Positions 29,363-37,748 of a stretch of DNA of 64,000 bases are shown piece by piece. Each line of letters starts with the position of its first letter. Position 1 is the first letter of the stretch. The position numbers were made by a program, and so were the translations under genes. Under the pieces are notes generated by a model. The model made no database searches. It was given only the letters and a program-made list of their open reading frames with translations, and was not told the DNA's origin. The DNA lies in contig NZ_JACVFB010000006.1 in NCBI RefSeq assembly GCF_014529945.1, positions 62,001 through 126,000 of the forward strand, read 5' to 3'. This DNA is from Chitinophaga varians (GTDB lineage: Bacteria > Bacteroidota > Bacteroidia > Chitinophagales > Chitinophagaceae).

Positions 29363-31463
29363 GATCAAGCAACAGCTGTCGTTATCAACGGTACTACAAC
29401 ACTACGGGTTAAAACCAGATAAGCACCTTCGCCTGCATTGCCCGTTCCATGATGATAAGACACCCAGCCTGCAGGTGTATACCCGAAAGCCGCCACGGAA
29501 CGACTGATACTGACGGAAGCGATTATAGACGCAGCTACGTTGCTCCAACAATCCGCTGTTACCAGTTCTTATAGTGTGTTGTCCTGCTATGGTACGAATG
29601 GGTTTACACAGGAACATCAGGCAGCCATCCGGAGCCTACCCCACTTAAAAGAAATCATTTTTGCTTTTGATGGTGATGATGCAGGCCGCAAGGCTGTTGC
29701 TAAATACGCTGCGTTGCTGCGGGACCAGCTGCCGCAGGTAGTTATCAGTAGCCTGGAGCTGCCAGCAGGAGACGATGTTAACAGTGTGTTCCTGTCTCAT
29801 GAACCGGGTGTTCTGGAACATCTGTTAAATGAACGAAAGGATTTTTTTGCTTCATCTGAAAAAGTAATTACTACACCCGCGACGGTGGCCACTTCTGTGG
29901 TGGTATCACCAGGACTTGATACCGGTAATCCCTATAAGCTAGGCTACAGTACTGAAAAGATAAATTATTATGTGCAGGGAGGGTTGAGTAAAGTGCTGGA
30001 CAGCATGAAAGTTACGCTGGTAGTGGAACGTAGGGATAACGGGCAAAAGAGCCGTAATAAGGTTGACCTTTATGAGGACCGTCAAATCGATAAGCTGGCC
30101 CGTGAGGTAGGTGAGCGGCTGCAGTTGGACGTGTCCCTGTTGGAAACCGATCTTCACCGGTTAACGGACCTTCTGGACAGTCATCGGGAAAAGGAGCTGG
30201 TACCACCTGTTGCAGATTAAGGTCCGGCTAACGGTGTGTATCCACTGACAGAGCAGGAACGCAGCACCGCCACAGCCTTTTTAAAAAGCCCTGATCTACT
30301 GGCGCGGTTAAACGAACAGCTGGGCAGGACTGGTATAGTAGGTGAGGAAAAGAACCGATTGTTTTTACTGCTGATCGCCCTTAGTTATAAAATGCCTGAA
30401 ACCCTCCATGCACTGATACAGGGCAGTAGCGGCAGCGGTAAGACACGGTTGCTGAAACAGATATCAGACTGCATGCCACCGGAGAAAGTCACCCGGTTGA
30501 CACGTGTCAGTGATAAGGTGTTGTATAACTATCCGGAGCATTATTTTATGAACCGGTTGTTATGCCTTGAAGATATAGACGGGTTGAGCGAAGAAGCAGA
30601 GTTTGCGTTCCGTGAGTTTGCAAAGCAACGGAGAGCTGAACAGTGCTACCAGCATCAAATTGGATAACGGGCAGATCACCAGTGGACAGAAAACAGTAAA
30701 AGGCCCTATTGCATCACTGGCCTGTACTACACGGGGGGAAATCTACGAAGATAACATGAGCCGTGTGTTCCTGCTGGCGGTGGACGAAGGCGCAGATCAG
30801 ACGAGCCGTATCATAGGTTACCAGAACAGTAAAGCGTCCGGCCAGTTAGATGGCAGGGAAGAAAAGGAGGCACAGCGCTTCATACAACACCTGGTACGGG
30901 CTATAGAGCCCCATGCTGTTATAAATCCCTATGCTGGCCGTCTGGAGCTTCCATCTGATGCGCATAAGATCCGCCGTCTGCATGATCTGTTTTTGAACTT
31001 TGTCAAGATGATCACGTTGGTACATCAGTACCAGCGGGAAAAAGATAGTAAGGGTCGTTTAATTACGGAAATCCAAGATCTTGAAATGGCCGTAGATATT
31101 ATGTTCGACAGCATCGTGCTGAAAGTAGATGAACTGGATGGAAGTCTGCGGCAGTTCTTCGAGCAGTTGAAAGGTTGGCTGCGCAAGGAGTACGGCGAAA
31201 GCTGTAAGACGGCAGCGTTTACCCTGCGTGAAGTGCGTCAGGCCCTCCGGTGCAGCAAGATGCAGGTGTTCCATTGTTTTACAGATCTCCATCGTCTGGA
31301 ATATGCACGTCAGCAGGGCGGCCATGCCAACCGTGGTTTTACCTATCAGGTAATCTACTGGGATAATTACGCTGCATTGCGTGCCCGTGTAAAACAACAT
31401 CTGCAGCTGCAGATCGATGCCCTCAAAGATGTTACGTCAGCCCCCTCCATGTTACACCAGTGA
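29349..31463 (+). pseudogene. Broken CHC2/toprim primase-helicase-like gene of the mobile element
   Basis: Four pieces of one reading unit. 29349-29507 encodes the first half of a DnaG-type CHC2 zinc finger (LHCPFHDDKTPSLQVY) and then loses frame; the second Cys pair and the middle of the protein are missing, presumably deleted. From about 29500 a toprim domain follows (ERLILTEAIIDAATLL, FAFDGDDAGRKAVAKY). An in-frame TAA at 30218-30220 interrupts it. A P-loop region follows (GSSGSGKTRLLKQ near 30425, LCLEDIDGL near 30565). A frameshift near 30620 moves the frame, after which the protein continues to 31463 (KTVKGPIASLACTTRGEIYEDNMSRVFLL). An intact version would prime replication of the element. 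The gene has at least three lesions and is surely inactive. Confidence 0.8.
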
Positions 31464-31630
31464 AACACCAGCGAAACGCCAGAATCCTTTGCCATAGCCT
31501 AAATGTGCCCTGGCGTAACGCGTAACCAAAAAATGCTCAAGGGTCTTTTTGAAAAATGTCCTACTGATAGCCCTTGCATCATAGCATTAACTACAAATAA
31601 TTATTTACGGTAAAAAAGTATCAGGAAGTA
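31464..31630. other. Non-coding spacer between primase remnant and recombinases
   Basis: An AT-rich stretch at 31570-31620 sits just before the first recombinase and could hold its promoter. I see no gene. Confidence 0.3.
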
Positions 31631-32485
31631 ATGAGGCAGGTCATAGACTGTTTTAAAACTTACCTGTCCATACTTGGGTATAGTGCAGGTATGCAGCGAA
31701 TGCTGCCTGCCTGTGTGCATGATTTTTTTGAGTATGGGCAGTACAGCGGCCCGGATGTGGTCCGGGCGCCGGACATCATCCGTTTTTATGAATGGCTGCA
31801 CGAGCGTCCGTTAAAGCGTGGCGAAGGTGCGTTGAGTGAAGTGATGATCTATCATTACGTGTATGCGCTACGGGTGTTCTTTAGCTGGCAGCAGCAGACA
31901 GGCGGTGTTATCATTAACCCGGTGAGTTGCCTGCGGTTCAAAAGCCCTGTTGTAGGCCATCGTGAGCCACTGACGGTTGCGGAGGTACAAACACTGTTCT
32001 CTGCTGCGACCACTCTTAAAGAACGGGCCGTGCTGCATCTTTTTTACAGCTGTGGGCTAAGACGCAGCGAGGCCGTGCGGTTGCAGCTATCAGATGTTCA
32101 CTATCGTGTGCAGCTACTGTATGTACGGTCCGGCAAGGGAGAGCGTCGGCGCGTGGTACCGTTGACGGGGCGTGTGGCGCGTGAGCTGGAACAATATGTT
32201 TTACAGGAGCGTGGCAGGTCCCGGTATAGCGGTGCTGCTTTTATGCTGAACAGTGCAGGGCGGCCCATGCGAGGTAAAACTTATGTAAGCCTGCTCAAAG
32301 CCCTGTTGCGTAAAGCGGGACTTAGTGCGGAGATCAGCCCGCACTACCTGCGCCACAGTATAGCGACGCATTTATTACAGGGAGGTATGAGCATGGAATA
32401 CGTACGTGACTTTTTAGGTCATCAGTGCCTGGAGTCCACGCAGGTCTATGCGAGGCCCGGCCCGCAGCAAATACAATCGTTATGA
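31631..32485 (+). CDS. Tyrosine recombinase (XerC/D-like integrase)
   Basis: A 284-residue site-specific recombinase with the N-terminal SAM-like core-binding domain (about 1-95) and the catalytic domain. Catalytic residues are visible: Arg in SCGLRRSEAVRLQLSD (about residue 144), Lys in the VRSGKGERRRVVPL hairpin (about 177), HYLRHSIATHLL (HxxR, about 237-240), GH in FLGHQCLESTQ (about 261), and the nucleophile Tyr in TQVYAR (about 271). It is the intact member of a two-gene recombinase unit; its TGA overlaps the ATG of the next gene. Function: integration or excision of the element, probably at the nearby tRNA-derived sites (inference). Confidence 0.88.
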   Translation: MRQVIDCFKTYLSILGYSAGMQRMLPACVHDFFEYGQYSGPDVVRAPDIIRFYEWLHERPLKRGEGALSEVMIYHYVYALRVFFSWQQQTGGVIINPVSCLRFKSPVVGHREPLTVAEVQTLFSAATTLKERAVLHLFYSCGLRRSEAVRLQLSDVHYRVQLLYVRSGKGERRRVVPLTGRVARELEQYVLQERGRSRYSGAAFMLNSAGRPMRGKTYVSLLKALLRKAGLSAEISPHYLRHSIATHLLQGGMSMEYVRDFLGHQCLESTQVYARPGPQQIQSL

Positions 32486-33345
32486 CCTTACAGCAGTATC
32501 TTGAAAAACATTATACGCCTGCCACGGCAGCGGGTTATCACCGGGAGATCAGGATTTTTTTATGTAACTACGGTCATGCCGAAGCAGCAAGTTATAATGA
32601 CCTGATAGCCTATGTGGGTGTGCTTCGGGAGCGTTATGGCAATGCCTCGACGCTCAACCGTATCCTGTGCAGTATTAAAGCGTATTATGATTACCTGTGC
32701 CATGAGGGCAAGCGTAGCGATCATCCAGCCCGTACGATCCTACTAAAAGACTAGCGTAGCCGTGATGTGCAGCTGCAGGACCTGTTCAGTCCTGAAGAGC
32801 TGGAACAGTTACTGGAACGTAAAGAGCGATATAAGACGCTGTTTTACCGTAACCGGGTGTTAATGGGACTATTGATCTATCAGGGGTTAAAGCCGCAGGA
32901 AATGGCTCTTTTAAGTCTGGAAGATATCAGTCTGGGGGCAGGTACCATCTACATAAAACCCACCGCCACCACCAACAACCGCACGTTATCGCTGAAACCG
33001 GGACAGATCCTGTTAATATACAGCTACCTGCATAGTGTACGTCCGCAGTTGCTGAAAAGCCATGATAGTGATGCGTTGCTGATCGGCCACAGAGGCCAGC
33101 CGATGAGCGCGGATGATATAGTAAAGCATGTTATCAGGAGCTACCGGAATATGTATCCCGGACGTGAAGTGACTGCTCAATCTATCCGTGGCAGCGTGAT
33201 CGCTAACCTGCTGGTGCAGGGTCATGATATAAGTGTGGTACAGCGGTTCGCAGGGCATAAATATCCATCCAGTACGGAGCGGTATAAACAAAGCCAGGTG
33301 GAGGTGTTGAAAGCAGCGATAGAACAGTATCATCCGATGAAATGA
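32482..33345 (+). pseudogene. Second tyrosine recombinase interrupted by an amber codon
   Basis: The ATG at 32482 overlaps the stop of the upstream recombinase. The first 90 codons encode a core-binding domain (MTLQQYLEKHYTPATAAGYH...); a TAG at 32752-32754 stops translation, and the same frame continues to 33345 with the catalytic domain (LIYQGLKPQEMALLSLEDI, IRGSVIANLLVQGHDISVVQRFAGHK, STERY). The box I Arg appears as Lys and the HxxR as SIRG. This may be normal for the weaker partner of recombinase pairs like those of Tn554-type elements, or may be decay. Readthrough would give a 287-residue protein. Confidence 0.75.
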
Positions 33346-33626
33346 AAAAAATCATTATTATTGTACAAGTAACAACTATTGTATAGGCTAACGACCGGTT
33401 CGAATCCGCTCGGGACCTGAGCCCTTGGTCTCGAATCTAGTCGTCCCGACGAAGAGCATCTGACTGTTAATCAGAGGTCTTTAAATACCTAGGTGTCGAA
33501 TCTCCTCCTTCGCACGGAAGTACGACAGACTCTGACTCTGTTGTACCTGGTTCGAGTCGCTCGAATCCAGTCATCCCGCCAAGGGGCACCTGACTCATAA
33601 TCAGGGTGCCCTTCTTCCAAAAAATG

Positions 33627-33681
33627 TATAGAGCAACTGCCTTCTAAGCAGTAGGTCATTGGTTCGAATCCAATCCGGAAT
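33627..33681 (+). pseudogene. 3' two-thirds of a tRNA-Arg(TCT) gene
   Basis: The most complete unit of the array: right side of the D arm (TAGAGCA), anticodon stem-loop ACTGC-CTTCTAA-GCAGT, variable loop, T arm ATTGG-TTCGAAT-CCAAT, and acceptor 3' strand CCGGAAT. The matching 5' acceptor strand and left D arm are absent. Confidence 0.75.
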
Positions 33682-33735
33682 ACAGTGTGGGTTCAACTCC
33701 CATCTGGGGTTATTATTGTTTTTTAATTGGCCCAA

Positions 33736-33767
33736 GTGGAGATGGCGGGAATCGAACCCGCGTTCCA
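33736..33767 (-). pseudogene. Probable tmRNA (ssrA) 3'-end fragment
   Basis: Read on the minus strand this is a GC-rich T arm with acceptor end GATTCCCGCCATCTCCAC, which matches the conserved 3' end of tmRNA better than that of an ordinary tRNA. The 3' end of ssrA is a classic integration target. Only the end is present. Confidence 0.55.
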
Positions 33768-34009
33768 AGTTTTTTATCGTGGTTCGAATCCAGTGGGGGT
33801 AGCAAAAAAGGACAGAGTTCGAACCACTGGAAAAGGCAGTTAGGGGCTCGAATCCCTTCTTCTCCGCCCGCTGACTCTTCATCAGCTGGTCTATGAGCAT
33901 CAGATTGTGGTGCTGAGGAGCGTGTGCCCAGAACAGGAATCGAACCTGCACAGGTAAAGTTGGCGTTGCGATAGAAATGCAGTAACCCCGTTTATGCAAT
34001 ATAAAGCCT

Positions 34010-34640
34010 TTATGTTAAAGGAAAATCGGTCTCCCTCTGGCCGTCGGCGGCAAAAAAGACGCGCCAGGGTTCCGCTGCGCTCCACCCTGTCACGCTTTTT
34101 GCGCGCTCGCCGTCCGCCGGTCGGGCAGCCTGCCGGTCTGGCGGGCAGCTTATCAGGACGGCTGTTTTTATGGCCGCCAGCCCTCAGCTGCCCCATTTTT
34201 GTCTGCCCCCTGCCGTCCCCCCGGGGCCTTCCATTTACGATTTTGCCGTCCGCTGCGCTCCCGGCCAGACAAAGGTCGAAGGCGCGGCCTGCTGTGGCTC
34301 CGTGCGGGCGGGCCCTTCGGGACCCTCGCCCACACTCTCACCCCAGCGGCCCCGGGGGGAGTGGCGGCGGGGGCGGCGGAGCCCTGATTAAGCGGGAGAT
34401 TATAGCTGCCAGAGGTCAGTTCCCTGATCCACCAGCGGGAGAACAAGCTGCGCGAACACCAGCGATAGTTCTTCGATCATCGTTGAATAATATTGCTTGC
34501 GTCCGGAAGAACGGAGGATGCGATCAGCCGCAGTACATGGGCTGAGCACTGGTCCGCTGCCTGGCGTTAGGATATATGCCTCGACGTTAGTAACGCATCC
34601 TCCGTCCTCCCGGACGCGCTTGCCGCGCGAGCGCCCATCC
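34010..34640. other. GC-rich non-coding segment with nested palindromes
   Basis: The composition jumps to very high GC with repeated short motifs such as CCGCTGCGCTCC (34069 and 34248 areas) and GGGCCCTTCGGGACCC (34310 area). Open frames here are low-complexity and contradictory on both strands. Similar GC-rich palindromic tracts occur next to mobilisation or replication regions of Bacteroidota conjugative elements (recollection, not verified), so an origin-type role is possible. Confidence 0.45.
34499..34617. repeat. 24-bp inverted repeat pair
   Basis: GCGTCCGGAAGAACGGAGGA at 34499 (24 bases to 34522) is mirrored by 34594-34617 with two mismatches; 71 bp separate the arms. The inner part has further short palindromic pieces. 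It could be a recombination site, an origin hairpin or an element end. Confidence 0.6.
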
Positions 34641-34731
34641 GGATTTTTTTCTTTCAACTGAAAAAAACAAATGAGGGAAAAGGGATATATTTATGGGAGT
34701 TCTTTGAGTAAGCGCTGAACAGAGCGGCGGC

Positions 34732-35739
34732 GTGCCTGGTGATGGCGGTAGTGGCGGTACAGATGGAACGGCGCGGGGATATAGGTATGGGTTTAACGGG
34801 AAGGAGAATGATAATGAAGTAAAGGGGGAGGGGAACCAGCAGGATTATTGGATGAGGATATATGATCCGAGGGTTGGAAAGTTTTTGAGTGTAGACCCGT
34901 TGACGAAATCTTATCCATGGTATACACCCTATCAGTTCGCAGGAAATACTCCGATTCAAGCAATAGACAGGGATGGCGCTGAGGAAGAGTTAAGTCAATT
35001 TGGTAGTGCATTTAGACAGAGAGCTGCAATGCAGAAAGCACACGCCGAGCAAATTGCAGCGAAGATGTGGAAGATTCCAGAAAGTCACATAGCGATATCA
35101 GACATATACGGAAACGGTTGGATTGGCCCAGAATCTAGAACCAGAGAAAGAGTAGCCGGAATAAAACGTGATTACGATGTCGCCCTAGGTGAAGCTCTGC
35201 AAGGGCCTATTGCATCTTTAATGTATTCAATTAGTGGGGATGAAGATGTATTTAAGGGACAAGCTGTTGATCAAATATACATGTCGTTTGGTGGGATTCC
35301 TGCGGAGAATTCTAGTGTGTTTCCACGAAAGGCGAATACAGAGGGGGTAAAGCAACTTCCATATACAGGGGCAAGATATAACAGATTTTTTGGAAAAATG
35401 CATCCAATGGTAAAGACAGTAGCAGAAGCTATAGATCAAGCTATGCCAAATACCGTTTTATCAGTCGAGAGAGATATGATAGATCCTAAAACAGGACGGA
35501 CATTGACAGATTTGGATGTTGAACTAAATAACTTTGTGATTGAAGTCCATGATGGCAACGGAAAGAGTAAGCGTACTCAAATTAATGACAGGATTAAGCC
35601 GAACGCTGGTGGAAGGACTGTTATTTTCTTTAGTCCACCGATGGGAGGAGCAGTAGAAAAAAGCTTGAGAAAAGATAACACACCAGTATTTAGAGATATC
35701 AAAGAGTTATTGAAATTTATAACCCCTAAAAACCCTTAA
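34732..35739 (+). CDS. Orphan RHS core fragment fused to PD-(D/E)xK-like toxin domain (cassette 2)
   Basis: A 335-residue frame from a GTG start, with a Gly-rich lead (PGDGGSGGTDG), the RHS core (YGFNGKENDNEVKGEG, MRIYDPRVGKFLSVDPL, then AIDRDGAEE) and a new CT. The last 100 residues contain RTLTDLDVELNNFVIEVHDGNGK with the D...E-x-(K) layout of restriction-endonuclease-like nucleases; the usual Lys after EV is His here. Then come GRTVIFFSPPMGGAVEKSL and FRDIKELLKFI. A DNase activity is inferred, with the Lys change a caution. The leading segment shows no homology to the upstream core, unlike cassettes 1 and 3. An immunity gene follows after 13 bp. Confidence 0.75.
   Translation: MPGDGGSGGTDGTARGYRYGFNGKENDNEVKGEGNQQDYWMRIYDPRVGKFLSVDPLTKSYPWYTPYQFAGNTPIQAIDRDGAEEELSQFGSAFRQRAAMQKAHAEQIAAKMWKIPESHIAISDIYGNGWIGPESRTRERVAGIKRDYDVALGEALQGPIASLMYSISGDEDVFKGQAVDQIYMSFGGIPAENSSVFPRKANTEGVKQLPYTGARYNRFFGKMHPMVKTVAEAIDQAMPNTVLSVERDMIDPKTGRTLTDLDVELNNFVIEVHDGNGKSKRTQINDRIKPNAGGRTVIFFSPPMGGAVEKSLRKDNTPVFRDIKELLKFITPKNP
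34776..34900 (+). repeat. RHS core repeat copy R2 (short)
   Basis: About 125 bp of the core DNA, from the GYRYGFNGKEND codons to the SVDPL codons. It is the shortest copy and joins GC-rich non-core sequence on its left, suggesting that a recombination or insertion event clipped it. Confidence 0.85.
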
Positions 35740-35752
35740 ATGTAACAGGATT

Positions 35753-36139
35753 ATGAAAGATGCAATTTTGATTACAGGTTCTACATTTAAGTTATCCGAC
35801 TTATTAGTGTATGCAAAAAATGCTATTAAATTCGAAGAAGTAAATGAGGCCGAAATTGAATGCAATATACCGTATCAGGTTGGAACCTATTTTTCTATTT
35901 CGAAGAATAATAGTACCATAGATCTAATGGAGCCTGGTGAGATAGAATATTTACAATCCGAGTTTGGAGTATTTAATTTTTTTCATTGTCTATTTTATGA
36001 TTTTCACTATTTACAGGTTTTGCTTGCTTCTATCCCGCCCGATATAAAGGTTATCATTGATAATGATCATGGAAGACTTTTGAAGAAAGAGGAGGTCTTG
36101 AAATTTAACTCATATGAGGAATTTGCCATGTGGCCATAG
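35753..36139 (+). CDS. Candidate immunity protein of cassette 2
   Basis: A 128-residue acidic protein encoded 13 bp after the nuclease-like toxin. The central part is aromatic-rich (FGVFNFFHCLFYDFHYLQVLLA). No signal peptide and no family that I can name with confidence. Role as cognate inhibitor is inferred from position and size. Confidence 0.65.
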   Translation: MKDAILITGSTFKLSDLLVYAKNAIKFEEVNEAEIECNIPYQVGTYFSISKNNSTIDLMEPGEIEYLQSEFGVFNFFHCLFYDFHYLQVLLASIPPDIKVIIDNDHGRLLKKEEVLKFNSYEEFAMWP

Positions 36140-36603
36140 GGATTTTCCGAGTTCGATTATGTAGTTTGGTGTTGGGAATATAGTAATACTATAAAGGAGT
36201 AGGGGATAATTTACTCGAGGTTAGGAAACACACATTATACTCAACGATGTACTTGCCAAACGAGTGTTATCGGATTGAGATCTACAAGCAAAGAAGGCGA
36301 GTAATCGGATTCCGTATTGGAATCCGATTTTTTACTTGAAATTATTCATTACTTAGCTAGTGAGTCTATTTGACTTAGACAACATATTTTTCGGGTAAGA
36401 ATTTTCTAAGCTTCATCTTGGTAGGCATTATATTAATAGTAAATTACAGTGCTTGCCAAGTCTTTCTCTCTTCAGATGATCTTTTTAGCGATCCGGAAAG
36501 AACAACAGCTATACAGCAGTTTCGCCTTGGTGTGTGGATGCTTGAAATGAGCGTCAGTGATGGTGCTATCGGTAACGCTGCTACGCTCTGAGGGCAGACG
36601 AAC
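36140..36603 (+). pseudogene. Fossil immunity gene and degenerate RHS core
   Basis: 36240-36371 aligns with the 3' end of the immunity gene at 26557-26781 (shared pieces: GATTGAGAT.TACAA, ATCGGATTCC, GAAATTATTCAT, GTGAGTCTATTTGA) but is broken. 36372-36480 matches the intergenic DNA after that gene. 36480-36603 is a decayed copy of RHS core codons (GVWMLEMSVSDGAIGNAATL, then TGA). Together 36240-36881 is a diverged duplicate of 26650-27276. Confidence 0.7.
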
Positions 36604-36881
36604 CTGATCCGGTATGAGCTATTTAATCACTTAGGGAATGTGATGGCGACTATTTCTGATGTTAAGACCGGTACAGATGCGACGGTGTTCTCAGCGACGG
36701 ACTATGCGCCTTTTGGGATGCAGATGGTGGGGAGGAAGTGGAGTCTGAGCGGGGGGTATAGGTATGGGTTTAATGGGAAGGAGAATGATAATGAGGTGAA
36801 GGGAGAGGGGAACCAGCAGGATTATGGGATGAGGGTGTATGATCCAAGGATTGGGAAGTTCTTATCTGTGGATCCGTTAAC
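36604..36881 (+). repeat. RHS core repeat copy R3
   Basis: Near-identical to R0: between 36628-36828 and 25459-25659 (201 bp) I find a single difference (T at 36774 against C at 25605). The flanks diverge sharply on both sides. Confidence 0.9.
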
Positions 36882-37698
36882 AGCCAATTATCCTGATTTG
36901 GGTGCTTATACTTATGCTGCAGATAATCCAATCAGGCTTATTGATGTACAGGGTATGGGCCCTAGTGATCCACCTGATCAATCTTGGCCTCCGCGGCAAT
37001 CCACAGGGGGAAAGGTAGCGGAATTTATATATGCAGTTTTTTATGATTTTCCGTTTTATACTGAAAAAGGTAAGAGGTATTCAAAAGAGTTATTAAATGC
37101 TACAATGCCTTCGGCTCTGGGAACTATAAATGGGACTGCAAGTAATGTTACCTTTTCTACCCGGTCAGCTGAAAGTATAGGGTTGAATGAGGAACATGCA
37201 AAGGCATTTAATAATACAACCACGGTTAGTGCCCATGGGTCGGCGCGTATGATTGGAGGAGGTAGTTCTGGAGCGGCGCCTGCTTTGGCTGTGGCAAGTG
37301 ATGGATTGGTTGCTCTGAAATCAGTGACTTTACCACTTCGCTCTGCTTTAACCTTGTTGTCAAATGCAGCGTCGTCTCAAGGTAGTTCAAATGATGACGG
37401 GGCAGAAAAGCTTTCAGATTTTAAAGAAGACCTACCTAACCCTTTTAATGGGATTGATAAGAAACATTTAGGGGCGGCAATTGGAGATATGAATGGTCGT
37501 CCCATCATAGATCCAAGAAGAGGTAAGGTGTGGGACCACTTAGATGACATATCTGGTCATATGAGAAGTTTGAATGGAAGAATAAGAGAGTTAGAGAAGT
37601 TAATAAATAATGGAAAGTTTATGGGAGGTGTTCTTGATGAGGCTAAAACTTGCGGAGCAACCTACAAAAACAATATGATTCTTATCGGACGATGTTAA
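36640..37698 (+). CDS. Orphan RHS core fragment fused to toxin-like domain, frameshifted at the end (cassette 3)
   Basis: A 352-residue frame: RHS core (TISDVKTGTDATVFSATDYA, YGFNGKENDNEV, MRVYDPRIGKFLSVDPL) and a CT whose end (KKHLGAAIGDMNGRPIIDPRRGKVWDHLDD...LNGRIRELEKLI) resembles the 'type 28' class of polymorphic toxin termini; the class call is tentative. After FMGGVLDEAK the frame runs out at 37698. Shifting back one base near 37644 (one A lost from an A-run) gives NLRSNLQKQYDSYRTMLTNA and a stop at 37746-37748, directly abutting the immunity ATG at 37749. The toxin tail is therefore frameshifted. Confidence 0.75.
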   Translation: MMATISDVKTGTDATVFSATDYAPFGMQMVGRKWSLSGGYRYGFNGKENDNEVKGEGNQQDYGMRVYDPRIGKFLSVDPLTANYPDLGAYTYAADNPIRLIDVQGMGPSDPPDQSWPPRQSTGGKVAEFIYAVFYDFPFYTEKGKRYSKELLNATMPSALGTINGTASNVTFSTRSAESIGLNEEHAKAFNNTTTVSAHGSARMIGGGSSGAAPALAVASDGLVALKSVTLPLRSALTLLSNAASSQGSSNDDGAEKLSDFKEDLPNPFNGIDKKHLGAAIGDMNGRPIIDPRRGKVWDHLDDISGHMRSLNGRIRELEKLINNGKFMGGVLDEAKTCGATYKNNMILIGRC

Positions 37699-37748
37699 CG
37701 AATGCTGCAAATGAAACTGGTACTAAACTAAATTTGAAGAAAGAGTAG

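Larger units (their letters stand above)
33390..33952. repeat. Array of tRNA and tmRNA gene fragments
   Basis: Directly behind the recombinases lie about ten T-arm sequences (GGTTCGAATCC-type) and five perfectly paired 17-nt anticodon arms. Anticodon arms are GTT/Asn at 33459-33475, CTG/Gln at 33525-33541, CAT at 33589-33605, TCT/Arg at 33636-33652 and CTT/Lys at 33870-33886. Clear T arms include 33396-33408, 33658-33674, 33687-33703, 33780-33792 and 33842-33858 on the + strand and 33741-33761, 33815-33831 and 33932-33950 on the - strand. None has a matching 5' acceptor or full D arm, so these are 3' halves or smaller pieces, not functional tRNAs. Such 3' halves are what attachment sites of tRNA-targeting integrases contain. 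Confidence 0.85.

Noticed and set aside
33390..33952. A functional tRNA operon
   Set aside because: No unit has both acceptor strands and a full D arm, so none could fold into a complete cloverleaf.
33601..33999. Minus-strand frame with WIRTNDLLL and GFEPLT phrases
   Set aside because: These phrases are a known artefact of reading tRNA genes in antisense; the DNA is the tRNA-fragment array.
33994..34545. 183-codon plus-strand frame in the GC-rich tract
   Set aside because: Arg/Pro-rich low-complexity product, with equally long frames on the opposite strand; the tract is palindromic non-coding DNA.
37630..37660. Programmed -1 frameshift in the cassette 3 toxin
   Set aside because: The A-run GCTAAAACT does not make a classic X_XXY_YYZ slippery heptamer, and I saw no downstream pseudoknot; a lost base is simpler.
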